DNA from: Dehalococcoidia bacterium UBA1328
Lineage (GTDB): Bacteria; Chloroflexota; Dehalococcoidia; Lucifugimonadales; Lucifugimonadaceae
Length of the DNA stretch: 64,000 nucleotides
Assembly: GCA_002306815.1 (NCBI GenBank)
Contig: DBTA01000036.1
Location: 128,218 to 192,217 of the forward strand
Direction: 5' to 3'
A program made the position numbers and the translations under genes. Shown here piece after piece: positions 43,719 through 52,492 of the stretch (positions are counted from its first letter, which is position 1; the number at the start of each line of letters is the position of its first letter). The notes beneath the pieces are model-generated. The model ran no database searches, was not told the origin of the DNA, and saw only the letters and a list, made by a program, of their open reading frames with translations.

Positions 43719-45068
43719 GTGACGAACTCACGTCCCTCCAGGCCTGCGTATTTAGCAAACTGGCTCGAGTCCTGCGACACGATGGTTGCCCTTGCTAGCA
43801 CAACTAGTGGCGGTAACACGGTGTTCGCCAAGAACAGCGATCGACCGCAGGAAGAAGCGCAACCACTGGTGATGATTCCCGCCACAACCCACACAGGCGG
43901 ATATTCCGGGACGCAGTTCGTAGATGTGCCTCAGATTGGTCGAACCTATCGTCACGTGGGATCAAAACCCTACTGGTGTTCCGGGTATGAACACGGCTAC
44001 AACGAACATCAGGTGGTGATAGGCAACGAAGCATTACCTTCCTTACTGCCAGAGTCTAATGACCCGAAGCTGGTGGGTATGGAAGTACTACGATTGGGCC
44101 TAGAGCGGTCGAAGTCCGCTGCCGAAGCGGTAGAAGTCGTTACCACCCTTGTCTCGAAGCATGGCCAGGGCAAGTTCGACAACAATGCTGGAGTTCGAAC
44201 CTACGACAATATTTACCTGATCGCTGACCCGGTTTCTGCATATGTGGTCGAGTGTGTTGGTCACGATTGGGCGGTCAAAAAAGTCGACGAGCTTGCTTCC
44301 ATATCTAACGTGGCCCAAATAGGTTCAAACGCCGACCGCGTTTCTGAAGGAGCAAAACAAAAAGCCCTAGAGCTTGGCTTGATCAAGCAAGGTTTTAGTT
44401 CAACGTTCGAATTTGGAACCACGTTCGGTGACCCGGCAAATTCTGCCAGCGGTGCAGCGCGTCAATGCCGTTCCGACGCAATGCTTCGTGGTGGGGCTGG
44501 AAACCTCGACGTTCGGGCAATGATGCAGGTGCTAACTGATCACTCCGATGGTGAAAATCCCGAAGAAGACCATGTTGTAGATGTGTCAGCTGATGTGTCT
44601 ATTTGCCTGCACCGCACATCGGGAGATTCGAAGGGGGCATCGACAGCGAGCCTGGTTGCCGATTTGTGCGCTACCGGAGAGCGTTTGCCGATTTACTGGA
44701 CAGGCATGTATTCACCTTGCATGACGGTGTTTCTTCCCCATTTCATCGAAGGCGAATTACCGTCTGTATTGTCGGTGGGCAGCCATAATGAAAGTTTCGA
44801 CAGCCCGTGGTGGGACTTCTATCGGCTAACGCATCACGGACTCGCCACAGGTGTCGAGAGAAGGCAAGAAATCAGATCAGAACTTGCTTTGATCCAGAAC
44901 GAATTGTTCGAATCGGCTTACGAAATTGCCATCACTGCTCAAGCACTAATTACTGAAGGTGCGCGAGCTCGTGCTTCAGATTTGCTAACCGACTACATGT
45001 CTGAAAACGCCAATCGGGTGCTCACCAAAGTAAAATCGATGATCCCAGTAACCAGTTCTGTCAGTTAA
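43719..45068 (+). CDS. Secernin-like / peptidase family C69 protein
   Basis: A 449-residue Ntn-fold protein. CDTMVALASTTSGGNTVFAKNSDRPQEEAQ holds the candidate nucleophile C19, which becomes N-terminal if the first 18 residues are removed, as in secernins and dipeptidase A. A good AGGAG site precedes the GTG start. Likely a dipeptidase or amidase. A perfect hairpin (GTCGCA/TGCGAC, 43683-43700) lies just before the ribosome site. It precedes the IMPase-like gene by 24 bases. Confidence 0.85.
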   Translation: MTNSRPSRPAYLANWLESCDTMVALASTTSGGNTVFAKNSDRPQEEAQPLVMIPATTHTGGYSGTQFVDVPQIGRTYRHVGSKPYWCSGYEHGYNEHQVVIGNEALPSLLPESNDPKLVGMEVLRLGLERSKSAAEAVEVVTTLVSKHGQGKFDNNAGVRTYDNIYLIADPVSAYVVECVGHDWAVKKVDELASISNVAQIGSNADRVSEGAKQKALELGLIKQGFSSTFEFGTTFGDPANSASGAARQCRSDAMLRGGAGNLDVRAMMQVLTDHSDGENPEEDHVVDVSADVSICLHRTSGDSKGASTASLVADLCATGERLPIYWTGMYSPCMTVFLPHFIEGELPSVLSVGSHNESFDSPWWDFYRLTHHGLATGVERRQEIRSELALIQNELFESAYEIAITAQALITEGARARASDLLTDYMSENANRVLTKVKSMIPVTSSVS

Positions 45069-45092
45069 TGATCCACGAAGGAATCCCACCAA

Positions 45093-45935
45093 TTGGCAAT
45101 TGATAGAGATCCAAATGGAGATGCCCTAGATCTCTCAGCGATTCAACTTGCAGCAAACTGCGCTGCCGAAGCGGCAAGTCAGGTGCTACTGTCGAGATTT
45201 AGGCTAGGCGTAAACGAAGAGTTGAGTATCTTCTATAAGTCTCCGAATGCCCTCGTGACTGACGCTGATCTTGCTGCCGACAAAGCAATAACAGAGTCGT
45301 TGCGACACGCCTGCGCCTCTGGTCGAATTCTTTCAGAAGAAAGCCAGACGATGATTTCGGCGTCCGAATCAGAAAGTGAACTTACATGGCTCGTTGACCC
45401 ACTGTGTGGAACGGTTCCGTTCAGCACCGGAATGGACCACTGGGGCGTGAACATCGCGCTTCGGCGCGGTGGTGAACTGCTCGCGGCTTCACTACCACTT
45501 CCATCGCTTGGCGAAACTCTCTCAGCGTCCCGAGGAGGTGGAGTGTTACGCAACGGAAGCTCGTTCACCACCACTTCACCCAGAGAAAAGCTTTCAGAAT
45601 CCACGGTTGGTTTAGAAGTTGACGGTCCGGACGAGTGGCGAGCGCGTCTTAGTTCGGGTCTCGAATGGATTCCGCACGTGAGTCAGGTCAACACGTTCGC
45701 TTCCGCTGCGTATCCGACCGCTCTCGTGTGTCTCGGAAGATTGCCAGCAGCTGTTTTCTACGGAATTGAGCCGGTGCACTTTGCCGCTGGAGCGATGATC
45801 GCTAGTGAGCTTGGAGTTTCGGTGACCGACGAAAAAGGCAACGAAATCGACTGGTCGAAGGATGAAGAACTAGATGTCGTGGTGTTCGGCTGGCAAGAAA
45901 TACACGCTCAACTCATTGACGTAATGAGCGACTGA
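45093..45935 (+). CDS. Inositol-monophosphatase-like protein with altered metal site
   Basis: A 280-residue member of the IMPase fold: the region ILSEESQ and WLVDPLCGTVPFSTGMDHW correspond to the E-E and WxxDPxDGTxNF metal motifs, but the second Asp of DPxDG is Cys. The later W-D-x-A-A motif reads VHFAAGA, so its Asp is His. Two metal ligands are lost, so phosphatase activity is doubtful; a changed activity or non-catalytic role is possible. TTG start. Confidence 0.75.
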   Translation: MAIDRDPNGDALDLSAIQLAANCAAEAASQVLLSRFRLGVNEELSIFYKSPNALVTDADLAADKAITESLRHACASGRILSEESQTMISASESESELTWLVDPLCGTVPFSTGMDHWGVNIALRRGGELLAASLPLPSLGETLSASRGGGVLRNGSSFTTTSPREKLSESTVGLEVDGPDEWRARLSSGLEWIPHVSQVNTFASAAYPTALVCLGRLPAAVFYGIEPVHFAAGAMIASELGVSVTDEKGNEIDWSKDEELDVVVFGWQEIHAQLIDVMSD

Positions 45936-46068
45936 TCGACAGTTTTTCGTCCTTTGAGCAATTTGACGAGCGCATCCTTCGGTCTTAGCCTCGCTGATCG
46001 AATATTCATTCGCCAATAACGAGGCAAATTTCGAATATTTATAGCCCTCATATAGATCGAGAATCATT

Positions 46069-46458
46069 ATGCCTTTCAACGTAAATCACATTCACATCAA
46101 GTCATCCGATCCTAAAAAGACTGCCGATTGGTTCGTCGAGGCATTTAACGTCGTGATCGTATCCGACGCAACACGCCCGGTTGGCGATAGGTTCATCACA
46201 ACTCGCACCGAGGGCGGCCTGGCGATAAACATTTCTTCAGAGCGAAGCGGTGAAACACTCGGTCCTGCCGACGCCGACCCACACTACGGCTTGGAGCACT
46301 TTGGATTCGACACCGACGATATGGCTGCTGATCTGGAACGATTACAGGGTCTAGGCGCGGTTCTTAAGGAAGGCCCCATCGACAACGGTGGCGGCGTAAC
46401 AATTGCCTTCATTGCTGCACCTGGCGACATTCGAATTGAACTGATTCACCGAGCTTAA
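46069..46458 (+). CDS. VOC (glyoxalase-like) protein
   Basis: A 129-residue vicinal oxygen chelate protein. HIHIKSSDPKKTADWFVEAF, YGLEHFGFDTDDM and the terminal DIRIELIHRA give the expected His, His and Glu metal ligands. Reaction unknown. A hairpin terminator lies 31 bases after the stop. Confidence 0.82.
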   Translation: MPFNVNHIHIKSSDPKKTADWFVEAFNVVIVSDATRPVGDRFITTRTEGGLAINISSERSGETLGPADADPHYGLEHFGFDTDDMAADLERLQGLGAVLKEGPIDNGGGVTIAFIAAPGDIRIELIHRA

Positions 46459-46489
46459 AGTTCCATATTAAAAACCAGATAATCGCTGA

Positions 46490-46518
46490 AACCTGCACCC
46501 TGGCCGGTGTGGGTTTTT
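46490..46518 (+). terminator. Rho-independent terminator after the VOC gene
   Basis: AACCTGCACC (46490-46499) pairs with GGTGTGGGTT (46506-46515), including two G-U pairs, around CTGGCC, and the T-run covers 46514-46518. Further along the gap 46459-46792 there is a perfect eight-base hairpin (ATTCAGCA/TGCTGAAT, 46685-46706) with no T-run; nothing else is seen. Confidence 0.75.
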
Positions 46519-46792
46519 GTTTGCCCGAAAAGATTCAAAGAATCAGCCTGATAAGTACTTTTTGTTAACCGCATTTGCCAGAACTGCGGCATTATTGGGG
46601 GCATGACCATATTGCATATCGTGAACAAGACGTTCCCGACTTAACCTTGGGCAGAGCGTGAAAAAATTCCACGGACAATCCTGAATTCAGCAACTCAATG
46701 CTGAATGAACACCTTTCTCAAGATCACCACGTCGCGAGACTTTTACGCGCTGGTTGCCATCGCCGAATAACAACTTTCACAGAGGAAATTTC

Positions 46793-48043
46793 ATGAGCAT
46801 TCGACTCGCCGTAGCGGGCGGAAATCGAGGCGCAAGGTTCGACCAGATTCTCGACGGATTGGAAGAGCAGGTCGAGCTGGTTGCCGTGTGTGATCCCTCA
46901 GACGATGTCAGATCTGAGTGGACTGCTGAACGGCCGCAGATAAAGGCGTACGAAAAGTTCGAAGAGATGGTCGAAGACCCCGGCATTGACGCAGTGTTCA
47001 TTGCAACGCCCATGCTTCTTCACGCCGGTCAGGCGCTTACCGCGCTGAGGGCAGGCAAGCATGTTCTCTCTGAGGTGATTGCCGCGACGACACTCGACGA
47101 GTGCTACGCACTGGTCGAAACCGTTGAGAATACTGGCCTCACCTACATGATGGCAGAGAACTATTGTTATCGACGTGAAGCGATGATGATAAAGAAAATG
47201 TGCGATGAAACGGTGTTTGGTGAATTGACCTACGCTGAGGGCGCGTACATTCACGACTGCCGTGATCTGATGTTCAACGCCGACTTATCTCGAACATGGC
47301 GAGGCGGCGCGATTGGACCTAATCAGCATACTCAGTCTTCTCGTGGCAACGGCTATCCGACACACTCTCTCGGTCCAATCGCGCAGTGGCTTGGCATAAA
47401 CCGGACCGACCGAATGATCAGGACGACTACATTCGTAACTAAGTCGGCAGCTCGACAGGAGTGGGCACTGGCTGTACTTCCGGAAGGTCATTTCGATACA
47501 GATGATGTAGCATGGTCGAACTTCGCCGATTCTTCAACTACGTTGATTGAAACGGAAAAAGGGCGGGTCATTTGTTTGCGAAAAGATTCTGCCAGTCCGA
47601 GGCCTCACAACATGGCTCTACATAGCCTTCAAGGCACGCGGGGAGCCTATTTATCGGGCAGGTTTGACGGCGAAGATCCGGTTGTCTGGCTTGATGGCGT
47701 TTCAAAGGGCGTTAGCCCCGCAAACTTCAGATACAAAAATATGGCTCGACCTGAAAATTATACAGATCAAGAGCATCCCGAATGGCAGCCTTTGTGGGAT
47801 CTACGGAACCAGTTCGAACACGATTACTGGAAGCAATTTGGCGATGAAGCAATACAGGCAGGACACGGTGGCGGCGACTACTTCGTTATTTACGACTTCG
47901 TACGTGCAGTATCGGGAGAAATCGATCCGCCAATAGATGTTTATGATGCTGTAACTTGGAGCAGTATTTTTCCTTTATCGATGGATAACGTTAAGCAAAA
48001 TGGCGAACCGCTCGAAGTACCTGACTTCAAAAACCGAGTTTGA
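46793..48043 (+). CDS. Gfo/Idh/MocA oxidoreductase, glycoside hydrolase family 109-like
   Basis: A 416-residue protein with an N-terminal Rossmann domain (LAVAGGNRG, VAVCDP, FIATPMLLHAGQAL, GKHVLSE). The motif GNGYPTHSLGPIAQWLGINRTDR and the later GHGGGDYFVIYDFVRAV, DVYDAVTWSSIFPLS match GH109-type enzymes, which cleave N-acetylhexosamines by an NAD-assisted redox and elimination mechanism. Role as glycosidase is thus likely but not certain. An AGAGGA site supports ATG 46793. Confidence 0.85.
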   Translation: MSIRLAVAGGNRGARFDQILDGLEEQVELVAVCDPSDDVRSEWTAERPQIKAYEKFEEMVEDPGIDAVFIATPMLLHAGQALTALRAGKHVLSEVIAATTLDECYALVETVENTGLTYMMAENYCYRREAMMIKKMCDETVFGELTYAEGAYIHDCRDLMFNADLSRTWRGGAIGPNQHTQSSRGNGYPTHSLGPIAQWLGINRTDRMIRTTTFVTKSAARQEWALAVLPEGHFDTDDVAWSNFADSSTTLIETEKGRVICLRKDSASPRPHNMALHSLQGTRGAYLSGRFDGEDPVVWLDGVSKGVSPANFRYKNMARPENYTDQEHPEWQPLWDLRNQFEHDYWKQFGDEAIQAGHGGGDYFVIYDFVRAVSGEIDPPIDVYDAVTWSSIFPLSMDNVKQNGEPLEVPDFKNRV

Positions 48044-48156
48044 AAACCGAGTTTGGCTAATTTCCGAAGATTGGTAAGCGATCATTGCCAGGTTGGGTCT
48101 TTCGCAAGATCATGTAAGTGACACGAGTGAAGAAATCGGTCGACTCTATCGGTCTG

Positions 48157-49749
48157 CTACGGAATCGCGTACCCCTGAAGTGCCCCCGTAACATCCTCGT
48201 CTTCCACGGCAAGCTTTCCGTTTACCAAAACGTGTGGAATTCCTTCAGGGTGCAAAGTTGGATCCTCGAAAGTTGAACGATCGATCACCTTGGATTCGTC
48301 AAAAATCACCAGATCTGCGAACTTGCCTTGAGCAATCACGCCTCTGTCGGTTAGGCCGAACCTGTCAGCCGGGTTTTGCGTCATTCGTTGCACCACTTGT
48401 TCAAGTGGGTAGTTGTAACGTCGACGCAATCTGCCAACCATTCGAGCGAAGCAGCCGTAAGCACGAGGATGAGGCATCCCTCCAGTCGGAATTGAATCTG
48501 AACCGACCATATAGTCTGGTCGATCCATCAACTCCATCACGTCTTTCTCCACCTGGCGCCAGAGATTCACGTTACCCGAAGGGGCAGATCGCATACCGCA
48601 CGCAAGTGATGTTTGCGACATCATGCGAAGCATCATTTCAGGAACGCTTACCCCCCATTTTTTCGCGAGATCTGCAAACAACCAGCCCTCAAGGTCTTTG
48701 TCTCCACCCTCACCAATATGTGTCCATACGTTGTCATCGGGATTTGTGTACGAGATTTCGCTCATGCGCTCGATTAGTTCGGCACTCTTGACGTCATCGT
48801 TGATGACCGCGAGCATCGCTTCAGGTCCACCCTCGTGGAAGTAGCCCGGGAAGAACGCTTGAGGGAATGAAGAGCCTACGGGATATGGATACGTCTCAAG
48901 GGTGATGTCAAGACCTTCAGCTTTTGCTTCTTCGATCGGCTCCAGCAGTTTTTCGACTTCGCCAGCCGAATCGACAAACGTTCGGTAGTGCTCAAAATGA
49001 AGCTTGGTGCCAGTTCGGCGAGAGATCTCAATAGCTTCAGTAACTCCTCCGCCGCCGAAAGCACGATCAACATTGTGATTTCGAAGGTGGATCGACATTG
49101 GCCGACCAAATGCCCCGGCGACCTCCATGAGGGAGCACAACTCGTCGGTATCTGACCAACTGTTAGGGTAGTACGACAGCCCGGTAGCAAAACCCACGGC
49201 ACCTTGCTCCAGCGATTCACGAAGGAGGTTTTTCGCAGATTCGAGTTTCTCTCCGGTAAGCGGAATGTCGTTCATGCCGGCAGCTTCGAGCCTTATTGGA
49301 CCGTGACCGGCAAACGTAGCGACGTTGCAAGACGTCTTAAGGTGGTAGTTCGCCCGAGAAGCCTCGATTGACGACATGTCGAGATCTTCCGGAGCCCAGC
49401 CAAGAATTCCAGATAGATACCAGCGGTAGAGTTTGTAATTCTCCGTTGAGAGAGGGGCGAGCGTTAGTCCGTCGGGAGCGATGATTTCGGTAGTCACTCC
49501 CTGCCGAATCCCGCTGGCGTGTTGGCCGTCGTTCAACAGTGCCGCATCGGCGTGAGAGTGTACATCGATAAATCCTGGTGAGATATGAAGACTGGTTGCA
49601 TCGATGATCTTTGCCGAGTTCGCAGCTGATGTAGGAATGTCACCCACTGCGGTGATCCGATCACCTGAAATTCCGACGTCGGCTATCACTGGCGGTGAGC
49701 CAGTTCCATCAACTACGGTTCCGCCGCGAATTACCACATCGAGTGTCAA
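48157..49749 (-). CDS. N-acyl-D-amino-acid deacylase family amidohydrolase
   Basis: A 530-residue urease-superfamily hydrolase. DVVIRGGTVVDGTG starts the composite beta-domain, GFIDVHSHADAALL holds the first metal histidines, and ATFAGHGPIRLEAAGM, HLRNHNVDRAFGG, LHFEHYRTF and YMVGSDSIPTGG are the further barrel motifs of D-aminoacylase and dihydroorotase-like enzymes. The usual GNCG metal-Cys segment reads APDGLTLAP here, so metal binding may differ. TTG start with an AGGAG site. Confidence 0.85.
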   Translation of the reverse strand: MTLDVVIRGGTVVDGTGSPPVIADVGISGDRITAVGDIPTSAANSAKIIDATSLHISPGFIDVHSHADAALLNDGQHASGIRQGVTTEIIAPDGLTLAPLSTENYKLYRWYLSGILGWAPEDLDMSSIEASRANYHLKTSCNVATFAGHGPIRLEAAGMNDIPLTGEKLESAKNLLRESLEQGAVGFATGLSYYPNSWSDTDELCSLMEVAGAFGRPMSIHLRNHNVDRAFGGGGVTEAIEISRRTGTKLHFEHYRTFVDSAGEVEKLLEPIEEAKAEGLDITLETYPYPVGSSFPQAFFPGYFHEGGPEAMLAVINDDVKSAELIERMSEISYTNPDDNVWTHIGEGGDKDLEGWLFADLAKKWGVSVPEMMLRMMSQTSLACGMRSAPSGNVNLWRQVEKDVMELMDRPDYMVGSDSIPTGGMPHPRAYGCFARMVGRLRRRYNYPLEQVVQRMTQNPADRFGLTDRGVIAQGKFADLVIFDESKVIDRSTFEDPTLHPEGIPHVLVNGKLAVEDEDVTGALQGYAIP

Positions 49750-50026
49750 TCATTTCTCCTGAGATGTCAGACCAAACACAAATACGTTGGCAGGTTACGC
49801 CGTCAAATGTATTTGGTCCAGTGACCTGCTTGTGAACTCAGTTTTGATCAAGATGAGGGGTCTGTCTGGACGAAGATGTCCCCAGTCCCCGGTTCTCCCG
49901 TTCTGGAATTTGCGCCGGTTCGTGTGAATCGCCTCGTTAAATTCGCGCCGCACTCTCGATCAAATCTGGAACAATAGGCGGATTCTTATTCATGTGAATT
50001 TTAGTAGAAACGGCGAGGCAAAACTA

Positions 50027-50962
50027 ATGGGCAGATTCGATGGACGAGCGTCAATTGTTACCGGTGGTGCACTTGGCATTGGTGGCGGGTGCGCTCGACG
50101 AATAGCCGACGACGGCGGAAGTGTGCTCATTGTCGACGTTAACGAATCTGCTGGCGCAGCCACAGCTGAAGAAATTCGCGCCAAGGGGGGTAAAGCTGAA
50201 TTCATGCCCGGTAACGTCGCCGACCAATTGACCGCCAAAGATATGGTCGAGAAAGCCGTCTCTTCGTTCGGTCGACTCGACATTCTCGTCCAGAATGCAT
50301 ATTCGGGAGAGGACAACGCTGGCAGCGCGGTCGAAGTAGAGCCCGAAAATTGGCATTGCGGCATGAATCTGCTGGTTGGTGCTCTTTACATGGGAGCTAA
50401 GTACGCCGTACCGGCAATGGAAGAATCAGGAGCTGATCCTCAGTTTGCGCAGCCGGAATGGACAGGTGCAGGTCGACGTCACGGAGAGCCGCCAGCACAG
50501 AACGTTGGCCGAATCATCAACATGTCTTCGGTACACGGGCTTCATGCCGCCCCTCGGTCTCTTATTTACAATGCCGGTAAAGCTGCGGTGATTGGCCTTA
50601 CCCGCCAAATGGCTATCGACTTTGGGCCTCTGGGAATAACTGTTAACGCAATCGCTCCGGGCCACATTGTTACCGAGCGTGGAAACGAAATGTGGAACGA
50701 AGTCGGGAATGATGGAGGATTCCGATTGTTTGAACTGCACTACCCGGTGCGTAGAACAGGTATTCCCGAAGACATTGCGAGCGCTGTCGGTTTCCTATGT
50801 TCGAACGAGGCTTCGTTCATTACCGGGCAGGTAATCGCGGTCGACGGTGGAATGACAGTTCAGTTGCAGGAAAACCTGGTGATGGATTCTAAGGACTACA
50901 TCGTGGCAAATCCTGATTTGAAGACTCACTTCGATACCGGGCGAGGTTCCAGCCGCTTTTAG
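50027..50962 (+). CDS. Short-chain dehydrogenase/reductase
   Basis: A 311-residue SDR. Cofactor motif VTGGALGIGGG (T-G-x3-G-x-G), D of IVDVNES favouring NAD, N-A of QNAYSG, catalytic S in INMSSVHG and Y-x3-K in IYNAGKAAV, and the C-terminal VDGG. It is longer than the usual 250 residues because of an insertion before the catalytic Ser (DPQFAQPEWTGAGRRHGEPP) and a 40-residue tail. Substrate unknown. ATG 50027 is chosen over a GTG at 49994. Confidence 0.9.
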   Translation: MGRFDGRASIVTGGALGIGGGCARRIADDGGSVLIVDVNESAGAATAEEIRAKGGKAEFMPGNVADQLTAKDMVEKAVSSFGRLDILVQNAYSGEDNAGSAVEVEPENWHCGMNLLVGALYMGAKYAVPAMEESGADPQFAQPEWTGAGRRHGEPPAQNVGRIINMSSVHGLHAAPRSLIYNAGKAAVIGLTRQMAIDFGPLGITVNAIAPGHIVTERGNEMWNEVGNDGGFRLFELHYPVRRTGIPEDIASAVGFLCSNEASFITGQVIAVDGGMTVQLQENLVMDSKDYIVANPDLKTHFDTGRGSSRF

Positions 50963-51021
50963 TGGTGGGGACTGCCTTTCACCTAAGGCGAAGGCGATTC
51001 AAATTTGACAAGGTGCGCGTT

Positions 51022-51064
51022 CCCAAACCAGATCCCTAGTTACCTCGGGATTTCGATGATTGGG
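51022..51064 (+). repeat. Hairpin repeat, third copy (ATCCC/GGGAT type)
   Basis: ATCCC, loop TAGTTACCTC, GGGAT (51032-51051), with an outer CCCAA (51022-51026) and TTGGG (51060-51064). It matches the hairpin parts of 10175-10216 and 24456-24486. No CATTGCGAG unit is attached here. It lies in the SDR-MOSC gap. Confidence 0.65.
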
Positions 51065-51138
51065 GTGCCATATTTTTTATTGGACTAGACCCGAACTAGA
51101 AGCGAGATAAACTTTCTACATTAATAGATAATAGCGAA

Positions 51139-51921
51139 ATGAAAGTCGTTGAACTCTATCGACATCCCGTGAAATCTTTCACTCCCGAGCGGTGTGATGA
51201 ACTTACGGTCGCGGGCGGAAAAATTCAGGGTGACAGAGTCCTCGGTTTTCGTTTTGCTGATCAGGGTGCACCGGACGACTGGGCATGGCGGCGTAAATCC
51301 AACTTTATCTCGCTATCAAACACTCCCGGACTGCCCAAGCTGGGCCTGAAGTTCGATGATCAGACACGAGTCCTCACGTTCAACTACCAAGGAGACGTTT
51401 TCGTCCAGGGCTCGGTCGATTCCGAAGAAGACCGTTTAGACATTAGCGAAGCAATTGGTGAATTTGTTACTTCACTCGATATTAATCCGCTGGTTGGGCA
51501 TCCTGAACGCGCGCCATTGAACCTCATTGGAGATGGCAATCAAGGCCTGTTTCATGATTCCCAAGATGGCGGAGTTACGCTATACAGTCGAGAATCGCTC
51601 AAGGCGTTACAGGACAGCATAGGTACCAACGTTGATGGACGGCGATTCAGGACAAACGTCGTAATTGAAGGAGCCGATGCGTGGGCAGAGATTGCTTGGA
51701 CAGGATCGGTAATGATTGGCGAATCTCGATTCGAAGTGATCAAACCCGTTCCCCGATGCCTCGCTACGCACGCAAACCCCAAAACGGGTGAACAAGACCT
51801 CGAATTGATGAAGGGCTTGATTGCCGCAAACGGATTGGATGAACCTATGTTTGCCATCCGACTGAATCCAATTGATACCGCTGGCAAAATCAGAGTTGGC
51901 GATTCGATCACGGTTCGCTAA
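51139..51921 (+). CDS. MOSC domain protein
   Basis: A 260-residue protein with MOSC N-terminal beta-barrel (ELYRHPVKSFTPERCDELTV, GDRVLGFRF) and the MOSC core with the conserved cysteine in KPVPRCLATHANPKTGEQDLELMKGL. Proteins of this type bind molybdenum cofactor and reduce N-hydroxylated compounds or transfer sulfur. Full length. A small membrane protein gene follows 11 bases later. Confidence 0.87.
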   Translation: MKVVELYRHPVKSFTPERCDELTVAGGKIQGDRVLGFRFADQGAPDDWAWRRKSNFISLSNTPGLPKLGLKFDDQTRVLTFNYQGDVFVQGSVDSEEDRLDISEAIGEFVTSLDINPLVGHPERAPLNLIGDGNQGLFHDSQDGGVTLYSRESLKALQDSIGTNVDGRRFRTNVVIEGADAWAEIAWTGSVMIGESRFEVIKPVPRCLATHANPKTGEQDLELMKGLIAANGLDEPMFAIRLNPIDTAGKIRVGDSITVR

Positions 51922-51932
51922 TCTGAAACTGT

Positions 51933-52289
51933 ATGGTTACCAGTTTTCGAGACCTTCTGATCACCGGCTGGGTGATTATTTTTCTGACAACCGTCGGCGT
52001 TATCGCTTTCCACCCAACCCTCAAGGGCGACGGATGGGGCGAGGTTGCGCGTATTGGTGGGTTTGCGGCGATCGCCACGCTAGGTGGCATTGTTATGACT
52101 CTCTTTACCGATGTTATCGGTCGTACGGGTCGCCAATTTCGCAAAACGGTTCTTGTTGTTTTCGTGATAGGCATGCTCCCGCTAATTCCCGTTGGTCTTG
52201 CGACTTTCGCAATGCCCTGGGGAGTATTGATTCTGATCACGCTGATCTACGTGCGCTGGAAATGGGCACTCATTCCGTCTTCAGAGTGA
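51933..52289 (+). CDS. Small three-helix membrane protein of unknown function
   Basis: A 118-residue hydrophobic protein with helices at about residues 8-25, 42-63 and 70-108 (the last long enough for two). No motif is recognised. It is directly downstream of the MOSC gene and probably co-transcribed with it. Confidence 0.6.
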   Translation: MVTSFRDLLITGWVIIFLTTVGVIAFHPTLKGDGWGEVARIGGFAAIATLGGIVMTLFTDVIGRTGRQFRKTVLVVFVIGMLPLIPVGLATFAMPWGVLILITLIYVRWKWALIPSSE

Positions 52290-52492
52290 ATTCAAGGTCG
52301 TAGAAATCCTTTTACCCTAAGTTTCTGGGTTTGACCATGTTCGGAAAATCCGAAACCGCGCCAACTCGCCACGATTGGTAAAATTCTCCACTCGTTATGC
52401 GCTCCGTACGCACGCGAGCGAATTAAATTGGATTGGTCACCTTTTTTGGTGATGCAGCAAACTGAAATCAGAATCAGGTCCGGGAACGAATT

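Noticed and set aside
52290..52492. T-box leader for leuS
   Set aside because: No T-box sequence or antiterminator pairing could be found; only a weak hairpin (TCACC/GGTGA).
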